From assembly GCA_029449245.1 (NCBI GenBank), contig JANATF010000022.1, positions 77,001-141,000 on the forward strand: a stretch of DNA of 64,000 nt. Direction: 5' to 3'. Below the pieces are notes generated by a model that saw only the letters and a list, made by a program, of their open reading frames with translations, had not been told where the DNA came from and made no database searches. A program made the translations under genes and the position numbers. Numbering within the stretch: the stretch's first letter is position 1; each line of letters starts with the position of its first letter. Source of the DNA: Mortierella alpina. Lineage: Eukaryota; Mortierellomycota; Mortierellomycetes; Mortierellales; Mortierellaceae. Of this stretch, positions 10,126-18,192 are shown in pieces.

Positions 10126-10329
10126 ATGCCCAAGCAACCAACATCCGAAGCCAACAAGCAGCCCCAACAAGGCTCGACGCAAAACTCTGGCGGTACCAAG
10201 ATGACGTCGGAGGCCGCTGCAAGAGTTCAAAGCGCTGCTGATCGTAAACCTGACTCCAATACCGCAACCAGCGGCTTCAAGGAGCGTGCCCAGTCTTCGG
10301 CCGCTAAAAACACTAGCGGAGGGAAATAG
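10126..10329 (+). CDS. Small SMP-domain hydrophilin (stress-protection peptide)
   Basis: 67 residues, very rich in Gln, Ser, Ala, Asn, Gly and Lys, with no hydrophobic core. MTSEAAARVQSAADRKP and SGFKERAQSSAAKN are the paired short blocks typical of SMP (seed maturation protein) domains, which occur in desiccation- and stress-related peptides of plants and fungi. Probably disordered, cytosolic or nuclear. A CRE-type element with an inverted repeat lies about 160-195 bases upstream, compatible with stress control by a bZIP factor (inference). The start has the strong context TCGACATGCC. Family fit is good; function in this organism is inferred. Confidence 0.7.
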   Translation: MPKQPTSEANKQPQQGSTQNSGGTKMTSEAAARVQSAADRKPDSNTATSGFKERAQSSAAKNTSGGK

Positions 10330-10657
10330 CGCTGGAACACCTAGGCTATTAAGATCACCGACAAGGAGCACATCACATCCTCTTTCCATGCAAACCGTGG
10401 AAGGTCAGCAGATTTACTATTCAAGCCTTGTACGCCAGTGCATTGTGTTTTCTTGTGAAAAGCGTACCGTAAACTCCATGTACATGTGCATACAAAGGTG
10501 CATTAATTCCCAGCAAAGAAATAAAAGATGTCTCACCATGCACAGTGTGCGGCGATGACGTCGACACTGACGAATTTGCATTCCCCTTTTTCGCTCATTC
10601 TCAACACATCACTCACGCCTTTCTTTCATCACTCTCACCTCAACTCATCACACACGT

Positions 10658-11218
10658 ATGATAACCGAGCCCCCAAAACACGACCAGATTGACAAGCGAG
10701 TGCCTCCAGAAATCTGGGAACGGGTCTTTCGTCGCCTATACCCATCCCAACTCACCCGTTTGTCGATGGTCAACAAAAACTTTAACAACATCATTTCATC
10801 TCTTTCGGTGTGGTCCCACATGTACACATTGACCTTTGGACCCGCGATGCCACTTCGCACTCTTCTCAATAAGTTTGAATCCAATAGCTACATGCTGTAC
10901 ATGTGCACGTGGAGCCTTGAGGTTTGTGAAGAGTGTTTCCGTTATAGAAATGCATTTATACGGCCTCTGCCAGCTCTTGCACCAATGCCAACGTTGAGCA
11001 AGGACAATCTCATATACCTGGGAGAAGACGTCAACCTGAACTGGACTATCATGATGTGCCAACCATGTTGCGACAGAAAACGACGTCAGACGATTGAGGA
11101 TGGCACTGACAACGCGAACCCAAATCATCTGTGTGACAGCAGTCACAATCGATACTATTATGGATCGTTGAAGGGTGAGTGCTGGTGGCAGTGTTCACGG
11201 CAACGACCAGCGCAATAG
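10658..11218 (+). CDS. F-box protein, probably 3'-truncated
   Basis: The N-terminus (residues about 14-60) has an F-box: VPPEIWERVFRRLYPSQL, RLSMVNKNFNNIISS, VWSHMY. F-boxes bind Skp1 in SCF ubiquitin ligases. It is followed by C-x2-C pairs (VCEECF, MMCQPCC) that may form a zinc site. A perfect donor AAGG|GTGAGT follows base 11,174, so the coding exon may end there; the remaining 14 residues would be intron. No matching 3' exon follows, because from 11,283 the sequence turns into a copied BTB promoter. A TGACGTCG site lies 100 bases before the ATG. Confidence 0.6.
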   Translation: MITEPPKHDQIDKRVPPEIWERVFRRLYPSQLTRLSMVNKNFNNIISSLSVWSHMYTLTFGPAMPLRTLLNKFESNSYMLYMCTWSLEVCEECFRYRNAFIRPLPALAPMPTLSKDNLIYLGEDVNLNWTIMMCQPCCDRKRRQTIEDGTDNANPNHLCDSSHNRYYYGSLKGECWWQCSRQRPAQ

Positions 11219-11620
11219 TCCAAGCGTGGTGCGCGATGGACAGCAGTGTGGATGCGCGGCGGAGCAACAAAAAGAGCGGCAGTGGACTTTCACTTCAGTA
11301 GAAGTCAAGACTTTCTTGACACTTGGCTGAGCCTAAATTAAAGTTCCTGACCAAAAGGCCAAACTTTGGACATCTTGATGGCCACATCGACAAAGCATCA
11401 ACCAAATGCACATAGATGAAAAGCGCGCAATGGAACCTGCCTGTATAAAACCTCAGGAAAGAAAGTTGGTTGGTCTTGGAGGAACCTCAACCGGGCAAAC
11501 GTGAAGACATCCACGAGATTATAAAGCCTTCGAATCCTTTTCTGGAAGTTGGAGTAAGGCGAGACGTCATGATCACATTTATTTCCTTCATGTGGGAAAT
11601 AATTGATCGATTGGACCGCT
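11130..11620 (+). repeat. Mosaic of three copied segments
   Basis: 11,130-11,282 matches 2,005-2,185 (F-box gene segment). 11,283-11,515 matches the BTB gene upstream region at 3,784-4,085. 11,540-11,620 matches the CRE/inverted-repeat element. The joins are abrupt, so the region was assembled by duplications or template switching. No gene between 11,219 and 12,053. Confidence 0.7.
11563..11602 (+). promoter_or_regulatory. CRE plus TTATTTCC/GGAAATAA inverted repeat, copy 3
   Basis: GACGTCATGATCAC then ATTTATTTCC and GGAAATAA (11,595-11,602), followed by GATCGATTGGACCGCT, like the copy at 9,931. Confidence 0.6.
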
Positions 11621-11706
11621 TTTTTTCATCCAATCAGGCTCTGATACCAGTCCCAAACGTTGCATAGGTTAAATTAGCTGTATGTTTCATGGGAATCAAG
11701 GGGTGG

Positions 11707-11748
11707 GTCTGGGCACAACTGTGGGAAAAGCTTGGACTGTGCCCAGAC
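11707..11748. repeat. Inverted repeat GTCTGGGCACA / TGTGCCCAGAC
   Basis: Perfect 11-base arms at 11,707-11,717 and 11,738-11,748 around a 20-base loop. GTCTGGGC or its complement is frequent from 5.9 to 17.4 kb. Confidence 0.65.
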
Positions 11749-12092
11749 CACCGCCCCTTCTATCCAGCCAAAAGCACAGTGAACCGCAGCATTTTTACTG
11801 TGAAAACGCTGCGTTGAGCAGATATTTTATAACCCAATCAATTATTGCATGATTCACTTCCATTAGCTGGCTCAGACTTTAGTCTATCGCATGAAAAGAG
11901 TGACTAGACCCAACACAGACCACCAACACGTATAAAGGCAATCACGCCCATTAGCGAACCCACTCTTGCTCAATACCACACTGCAGAACTCTTGAGAACA
12001 AAAGTATGGACATGTGACAGCCATTCATTTCAATCATCACAAAATATGCTGCCATGGTGACACGAAGTAACACAAAAACGACTCTGCTGGAT

Positions 12093-12389
12093 ATGAAGAA
12101 TATCATGACTTTTAGCAAAGCTACTGCATTCATAATATTTCTGTGTGTATGCAAGGAAGTTCTTGGAGGAACTCAAGCAAGGTTCGGCACGAACACAGTG
12201 GGTTGCTGGTCATCCCCCAACAACTGCAAAGAGTGCTTCGGATACATGTCCTGCTTTCTTGATACTGATTGTGAGGATCCATGTCGCAACGTATGTGGAT
12301 ATTATGGTTGCTTTGCAAGGACTGAGTTCTCGTGCTACCCGAGTGAGCCAGGATGCGCCTGCATCTGTCATGGAACTTCAATAAACTGA
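12093..12389 (+). CDS. Small secreted protein with 12 cysteines
   Basis: The frame opens at an ATG at 12,054, but the in-frame ATG at 12,093 gives a typical signal peptide (MKNIMTF then ATAFIIFLCVC, cleavage probably near VLGG). The mature part of about 70 residues has 12 cysteines, including C-x2-C (NNCKEC), CFGYMSCF, CEDPCRNVCGYYGC and CACIC, enough for six disulfides. This size and cysteine density suits extracellular effector-like or antimicrobial peptides, but I recognise no named family. Upstream DNA has TATAAAG at 11,931. Role inferred only from composition. Confidence 0.65.
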   Translation: MKNIMTFSKATAFIIFLCVCKEVLGGTQARFGTNTVGCWSSPNNCKECFGYMSCFLDTDCEDPCRNVCGYYGCFARTEFSCYPSEPGCACICHGTSIN

Positions 12390-12676
12390 TTCCTTGGCTG
12401 CCTGAAGCTCAAAGCAAATCACTCTGGGGTTCTGTGACATCTATCGTGATGGTGCAGGTATTTTGAAAGACAACAGCCAGTCAAAAGAGTGGTATATTAA
12501 AGCGTACGTTGCTGGAGGCAGAGGCTAGTCTCCAAAGAAATGCACGATGAAGGGCTGTAGGAGTGCGTGTGTCAATGGATCGCTCAATAAACACGTTTGA
12601 ATCAATCCTCAATTATGTCTAATTATTTGACCTGCAATGATATTTGCATTTTATTTTGCGTCCTACTGTGCAAATA

Positions 12677-13027
12677 TTAAATAGATAGGCTTTCATCTAT
12701 ATTTTCCCACAACACATCACCAACCCCGCCATAAACACGATTGAGTGTGACTCTCACACTATTGACACCGTGTTTACAGACCTCATTGTTATTATAATAC
12801 GAGTCGTTTTTGACATCGATGTCACAACGAACATCTCCGCGTGGGTCGTGTACTATCAAGTGACCTTGTATATCTGCACCATGTGGTACGTCTCCTCCTT
12901 GATGCCATTTGCGCACTTCATAATATTGAATAGAAAAACTTAGGACTTGACCCCATTGCCCATCTAAATTGAGTTCAACTTTATATGTTTTTCCGTTTTT
13001 CTCCCGGAAGCACTCTTTTTTGCCCAT
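12677..13027 (-). CDS. Orphan 116-residue protein behind a minisatellite leader
   Basis: The frame is open far upstream, but that part (13,028-13,378) is translated minisatellite, so I place the start at MGKKECF (13,027). The protein is of mixed beta type with many charged residues (GKTYKVELNLDGQWG, QGHLIVHDPRGDVRCDIDV). A site reading CGCTTTTCAG just before the start on this strand could be a splice acceptor, making the repeats part of a leader intron transcribed from the TATATAAA at 13,605-13,614. Function unknown; the existence of the upstream exon is inference. Confidence 0.45.
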   Translation of the reverse strand: MGKKECFREKNGKTYKVELNLDGQWGQVLSFSIQYYEVRKWHQGGDVPHGADIQGHLIVHDPRGDVRCDIDVKNDSYYNNNEVCKHGVNSVRVTLNRVYGGVGDVLWENIDESLSI

Positions 13028-13510
13028 TTGATCTTTTTGGTGTTCTGAAAAGCGAAATGTGTAGGAAAATGAAGGAAATGGGAAGAGGGTGTATGTAAGA
13101 ATGTCTCTTTTTTTGTTTTTTTTGAATGAGTATGTTCTTTGAAGAGCGAAAGAGCAGAGATGACAAGAAATTGAAAGAAGGTGTGTGCGTGTGGGAATGC
13201 CTTTTTTTTTTTTTGTTTTTTTTTGAGCGAGTTTATGCTTTGAAAAGCGAAAAGAGCAGAAATGACAGGAAATGGGGGTTTTTTTTAGCTTTTTTTTTTG
13301 GTTTTTTTGAGTAAGTATGTGCTTTGAAAAGCGAAAAGAGCAGGAAAGACAAGAAATGGAAAGAAGGTGTATGTACAATGTCTTTCCGTTTTTTTTCTGT
13401 CTTCTTGTTTGGTTAAAAGGTGAAGGGGGTTTTTTGGAGGAAGTATATTCTCAGAAAAGCGACAAGATTAGGAAAGAAAAGAAATGGAAAGAAGGCGTAC
13501 AATATCGAAT
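13028..13510 (-). repeat. T-rich minisatellite with about 90-base units
   Basis: About five units, each with a poly-T run, GAGTAAGTATGTGCTTTG, AAAAGCGAAAAGAGCAG and GAAATGGAAAGAAGGTGT (plus-strand reading). On the minus strand each unit contains CGCTTTTCA and a polypyrimidine/poly-A tract, i.e. acceptor-like sequence. Confidence 0.75.
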
Positions 13511-13604
13511 AGAATGCTTTGACAGCAGTAAGGCGCAATTTTTTTTGGGCTTCAAGGCTTGGAAAGTTTATAAAGTCACTTCGACTGCCAACAGAGAGGC
13601 ATGG

Positions 13605-13614
13605 ATTTATATAG
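13605..13614 (-). promoter_or_regulatory. TATA box (minus strand CTATATAAAT)
   Basis: Lies upstream of the T-rich repeat and the orphan gene ending at 12,677, about 580 bases before its proposed ATG. It only makes sense as its promoter if the repeat is an intron or long leader. Confidence 0.35.
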
Positions 13615-13649
13615 CAGCCACACTCACGTAAGTAAGATGCAAGGCGGTC

Positions 13650-14336
13650 TGGAAGGGGCGAGGTCAACACGCTTTTTTCATTTAAATTAAAAAGTACTGT
13701 AAAATGAAACTGGCCCCTAAGACACATAACCAATCAGGTTTTAATACCGCTCCTTACACTGCTTTACTTTCCTAGGATTCAGAGGCCGAGAAAAGCTTAA
13801 ATTTAAGCTGCGCCCAGAGCCCAGACTACGACATTTTCTTTCTGAAACATGACCAACTTTATTTCCCCCTGACCCTTCTTGCAATCATGGTGTTAAATGT
13901 TCCAGACTAGACGCAGCCACATACCAGACGAGGCGATCTAGCCTGAACCTCGCAAATTCCCACAAAAGTGGCAGTGTGGCCTGCCAAGGCGCGGTCCTGT
14001 TTCAGTTTCGTAACAGAAGCTGATTATTTTGCATAGCTGCAACGCGGGTCTGAGCACGCACCGTTGCGCTCGAAAAATTAAAATTATCTGTGCCCAGACC
14101 ATGTTGACCCTCCTGAAACCTTTCCTGCAACGACGTGTTTATTACCATACGTCGAATTCCGCACGAGAAGTTTAGAGAAGAAACCCCAATGGCTGGCTCA
14201 CTCCTTCTCTTGTCATACCACATTGTTTGTCCTACAGCTATTTAAGAGTTCAACACTTCGCTTTCATCCTCCAAATTCAACCTGCATTTAAGTTCCACAG
14301 CTAAGACCACTTTATTGCTCACCTCAAGACTACGCA
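13650..14336. other. Intergenic, recurring short motifs only
   Basis: Holds GCGCCCAGAGCCCAGAC (about 13,812), GTGCCCAGACCAT (14,091) and CTGAAACA-type words. CTATTTAAGAG at 14,238 is a possible TATA for the next gene. No other gene seen. Confidence 0.45.
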
Positions 14337-14678
14337 ATGCCTAGCTTATCTCTCCAAGTTGATGCCCAGTGCCCCCCTAACAGCAATAAGAATGGAGCAA
14401 CCTCCACCATCACAGCGCCTGGCGGCTACTATATCTGCGAAGGTGAATACGATGCCCAATTCAATCCAAACGGCTATACTGTTGTAGAGGAGAGCTTCTT
14501 TGGGGATGGACGCGGGTTAAACGGGCCCAATTTTGCCGACCCGATTGCAGATCCACGTGGAGGTCCTCCCAAACATCGTACAATGAGTGCAAGCGCTCAC
14601 ATCAGCGGCGGCCATGGCCTGGGTGCCGGAGGAGGGTCCGTCCATTACCTTCTCACTGCCAACATTTTGCCTTTGTAG
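14337..14678 (+). CDS. Orphan 113-residue protein
   Basis: ATG-initiated frame with a TATTTAAG box about 95 bases before. The composition is Gly-, Asn- and Pro-rich, with only two cysteines (AQCPPNSN and YYICEGEYDA) and a Gly-rich tail (ISGGHGLGAGGGSVHYLL). No signal peptide. I do not recognise a family. AATAAAAG at 14,751 could be its polyadenylation signal. A real small gene is plausible but not proven. Confidence 0.45.
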   Translation: MPSLSLQVDAQCPPNSNKNGATSTITAPGGYYICEGEYDAQFNPNGYTVVEESFFGDGRGLNGPNFADPIADPRGGPPKHRTMSASAHISGGHGLGAGGGSVHYLLTANILPL

Positions 14679-14764
14679 TATTTCACCTGAATGAATAGCG
14701 GACGAGTGCACCATCACCCGTTACACTACCATCAGAATGCACATAGTTAAATAAAAGCCAGGCT

Positions 14765-15759
14765 TTTGAAACCTAGTCAGTCAGTGGCCCGTACAAGAAA
14801 GGTGCGTGCCCAGGTTTCCTTAAATCCGTTTGCACTTCTCCCATACAACAATGTAAGAGCCCAAAATTTACTCTCGTCGTATTTTGGGGGCAGACATAAA
14901 CAACCAAAAGACAAGAAATGGTCAAACGCTCCCCGATCTTCATGCCGTTATGTGTAATTTTCACACTAACTGTGCGTCAGAAATAAACCCTACTGTAGAA
15001 TCCTCAGCATTGCCTTAGCATCTAGGCAAGGCTAAGCCGTAAGTGGGATTGACTTGCGAGCCCCAGACTTGCTTGTGCCGGCTTTGACTCAGCTTGCACC
15101 GTTGTGGCTGTGCCAGACTAGACTCAGCTGTACTCAGCTCGCAACATATAACTGCCTTGAGTTTAGGCCTCAAAGCAGGGCGTAGAATCTCGGACTGAAA
15201 CAGTGCGTGTGCAGGTCACATAGCCACAACTGTAATTGCGAGGAGGACGTAGGTCGATGTTCTATTATGGGATGATTTTCTACAAGTTTAATAGCGGGGT
15301 CTAGGCTATCTTGTTGTCGCATCTCTTCATCTCAACACAAGACTGTCGATGATCAAAGTACGGTCCAGGCTGCACAGCCACTCAAAGCGTGAATATTGCA
15401 CCTGGAATTGGGACCAATTTAAGAACCATCCTTCTGTGAGCTAACGCCAAAACTGGGGGTGGCCTCGGTCACCATGGTGCTCGAGCATGGTCCAAAGTCA
15501 ACATTGTTGGCAACTGCGTCCCGTACATTAAATATCTATCTTCTACTTTATCTCACCGCTCTTTGTCACTCCTTTGGTCACTCCACCACAACTTGTGTAG
15601 TATCGGCGAGAAGAAAACCGTTTATATTTTCTGACGATGAACTGAATTGATAGAAAGTGTCTACACAAGATTTTTGCTTATCCGTTATGTACAATGCACG
15701 GGGCTGTTTGACTGTAGATTTTCTGATCCTTGGCCAGTTACAATGAGCATCGCCGCAAC
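14765..15759. other. Intergenic, no gene seen
   Basis: Repeats of GACTCAGCT / ACTCAGCT-like words at 15,085-15,145 and a CTGAAACAGTGCGTG motif at 15,195. No supported open frame. Confidence 0.45.
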
Positions 15760-16905
15760 CTAAACTCCGGCGATGTCACTTCCTCCGTTATAAACAATGA
15801 GATTAGGGCATCCCATCATGTCACCCTTGAGTTTGCCCTTGGTTGCCATCGCTAGGAGCAAATTACGTAGAGCCTCGGCGGTTTTTATATTCTTATCGAC
15901 ACTGAGATAGAGAGCAGCGACTCCAGTAACGTGGGGAGAGGCCATTGAAGTACCATCTAGAGTCTCAGTCGCGTTGGGTTGGCCGATCCAAGCGGAGACA
16001 ATATCCACACCGGGTGCACAAATCTGGACACACCCCCAACCCGGCGAGTTGAACGGAGCAAGATGGTCATCTCTGTTCGTGGCGGCCACCGCGAAGGAAC
16101 TTTTCGCACCGGAGGGTGAGTTATCTTGAGCGTTCGTGTTGGGATCGTTTCCTCCAGCGACGATGCAAGGGACGTTGGCAGCGAAGAGATTGTTGACTGC
16201 ATCATCAATAGATTGATATTTGGGGCATCCAAATGACATGTTGACAATGCTGCGTCCAGGTTCAGCATTCTGCTGGACCCATTCTAAGCCAGAGAGAACA
16301 GTTGAAACCTTTCCGAAGCCAGCCGCATCCAAGACCTTGATACCGACAATTTTGACCTTCTTGGCAACACCATATGTGGCGCCTCCGATGGTAGCCGAGA
16401 CGTGGGTACCATGACCATTCTCATCGGTGTCAACGGATTTATCTACAAAGTTTGCACCAAACGTGGCACGACCGCCAAATTCGGAGTGGCCAACATAGAC
16501 ACCAGTGTCTATCACATAGGCCGTGATACCTTCACCAGCGGCACCGTGGTAGCGGTAAGGTTGAGCCAAATCCAAGTCATTCTCACTGACGCGGGCCAAA
16601 CCCCAAGACGGAGGGTGGGATTGAGACTTGATTGGGGTAACTCTCACAACTGCGTCCTGCTCGATATAGGCGACTTCTGGAGCGGACCGGATCTTGTCGA
16701 ACATGGATGGGCTGAGCTTGGCGTGGAAACCGCCGAAGGCCGAGTATTCAGTTAAGACTTGGGCGCTTTCAGAGACCTCCATCAACTCTTCACGAAAGGA
16801 TTTAATTCTAGGTCTGAATGTCTGGGTCGTCTGACCATGCTTGAGAACAACGATATAGGAATTGGGAATGACTGCACCTGCTTCGTGGCTAGGAATGATG
16901 GACAT
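15760..16905 (-). CDS. Subtilisin-like serine protease (S8, proteinase K type)
   Basis: 381 residues if started at MSIIPSHEAG (16,905). An I9-type propeptide (NSYIVVLKHG through VAYIEQDAVVRV, about 15-90) precedes the catalytic domain. The triad is complete: Asp in TAYVIDTGVYVGHSEFGG, His in DENGHGTHVSATIGG, Ser in LDGTSMASPHVTGVAAL; the oxyanion Asn is in IVAGGNDPN. The frame is open up to 17,160, but those 85 residues begin inside a 100-base copy of another gene's 3' end (17,091-17,190), so the long form is probably wrong. The short form has no signal peptide; a hydrophobic run (LISLWIVLFVPY) lies just upstream, so an unrecognised 5' exon or intron remains possible. Likely a propeptide-activated endopeptidase. 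Confidence 0.88.
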   Translation of the reverse strand: MSIIPSHEAGAVIPNSYIVVLKHGQTTQTFRPRIKSFREELMEVSESAQVLTEYSAFGGFHAKLSPSMFDKIRSAPEVAYIEQDAVVRVTPIKSQSHPPSWGLARVSENDLDLAQPYRYHGAAGEGITAYVIDTGVYVGHSEFGGRATFGANFVDKSVDTDENGHGTHVSATIGGATYGVAKKVKIVGIKVLDAAGFGKVSTVLSGLEWVQQNAEPGRSIVNMSFGCPKYQSIDDAVNNLFAANVPCIVAGGNDPNTNAQDNSPSGAKSSFAVAATNRDDHLAPFNSPGWGCVQICAPGVDIVSAWIGQPNATETLDGTSMASPHVTGVAALYLSVDKNIKTAEALRNLLLAMATKGKLKGDMMGCPNLIVYNGGSDIAGV

Positions 16906-17090
16906 TTTGAAGGGTTTGACTAGATGCAGTTGTTGGTTTTGCTTTTCGAGATACGGAACGAAGAGAACAATCCACAAGGATATGAGTGTGTGCAGTCCAT
17001 TGAAAACTTGCCTGGTGGCTGTGTGATTTAGAACTTGTCTCACTGGAAAATGTTCCCAGCAGTTGTGGCAGCGTGATCTAGACCCCCAAC

Positions 17091-17190
17091 GATCCTTCTG
17101 ATGATCAGCGTAACAGAGGAGGCATGGCTGATCACATGGACTGCTCCTTTGCGAACTCAAATCGAAAACTCAAGCAGTAAACTGAGTGAA
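17091..17190 (+). pseudogene. Copied 3' end of the JmjC gene
   Basis: Matches 45,478-45,583 in the same orientation: CAGCGTAACAGAGGAGGCAT, ATGGACTGCTC, TTTGCGAACTCAAA, AGCARTAAACTGAGTG including the stop codon. Only about 100 bases are present, sitting antisense in the 5' extension of the protease frame. Confidence 0.75.
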
Positions 17191-17658
17191 GAGTCCAGTG
17201 GATTGTAATTTGAGGAAACAGGCGGGACTGGACTTACTGAAAACATCTAAATGGTCTGGGCGCGCTTGCTTTTAAAGATAGTGTAATATGAGAGCCGCGT
17301 GGTTTGGGGCTTCAGGTGGTCTGGGCGCAGTGGCTATGCGTCAGCAAATTGCATCCAGACAGCATTGCCTCTCCCTTGGAAACCCAAGTTCTCTCAACAC
17401 AAAAAAATGGTACTAAATCTATAACTGAAACAGAGTCCAGGCGCTGTGGCGCGATCATTTGCATCTGGTCCCGATGTCATCTATTTAATGACATCTATCC
17501 GCCACACAGGTCTCTAAAGTCTCCTTCACCCATTTTCCAAACACCTTCTCTATTCCAGTGATGTAAGAAGTGCTCTCCAGTCTTCAACATCTTGCTCTGT
17601 TTGCAAACCTTAGCTGAAAACAGTGTACATTGCCATTAGATCAATTGAAAGACACGAC
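17191..17658. other. Intergenic with GGTCTGGGCGC words
   Basis: Two ATGGTCTGGGCGC/GTGGTCTGGGCGC copies at about 17,250 and 17,316, and AACTGAAACAGAGTCCAGGCGC at 17,422. This is probably the divergent promoter region of the protease and the next small gene. Confidence 0.4.
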
Positions 17659-17952
17659 ATGGTCAAAATATCCCAGATCACCCTGTTTGGTATATTTTTC
17701 ATATTGACATCCCCTTCAGGGAGTGCCGAGATCACCACTTGGAAGAGTCTCCTTGACCGATTTAACGAGCAGCTGACGAAAATAGACAGCGACATTAAGG
17801 GAGCTCAGCTTCAAGTTGATAACTATCAACAACAATGTCAGAATCATCCGATGAACGTTGAGAAATTAGCGGTTTTGCGGCAGCAAAGGGGTGCCATTGA
17901 GGCGCGTATCGTGACCCTCATGACCAATCGCACATGTTGTGGATCCCCGTAG
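17659..17952 (+). CDS. Small secreted helical protein
   Basis: 97 residues from the ATG at 17,659. MVKISQITLFGIFFILTSPS looks like a signal peptide with cleavage near GSAE. The mature part is amphipathic helix rich (WKSLLDRFNEQLTKIDSDI, VEKLAVLRQQRGAIEARIVTL), likely a short helical hairpin, ending NRTCCGSP; one cysteine also sits in QQQCQNHP. Family unknown. Extracellular role inferred from the signal peptide only. Confidence 0.55.
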   Translation: MVKISQITLFGIFFILTSPSGSAEITTWKSLLDRFNEQLTKIDSDIKGAQLQVDNYQQQCQNHPMNVEKLAVLRQQRGAIEARIVTLMTNRTCCGSP

Positions 17953-18192
17953 TCAATCACAATTCTCTGTCTGCGTTGGCCCTAATGTTAACTACATCTG
18001 GCATCAATAAAAAACACTCTGGTGTAGACCTGCAGATCCGCGTCTCTTTCTCTCCTTGCTTTCTAAGAACGGCGTTTCACCATCAACCGCAGCTACGACA
18101 TCGACATCAGCGCATCAGCGATAATGATATCAATGACATCAACCGCAATTACGATCCGGGTCCTTAATTACGAGTGAATAATTGAGTATGAT

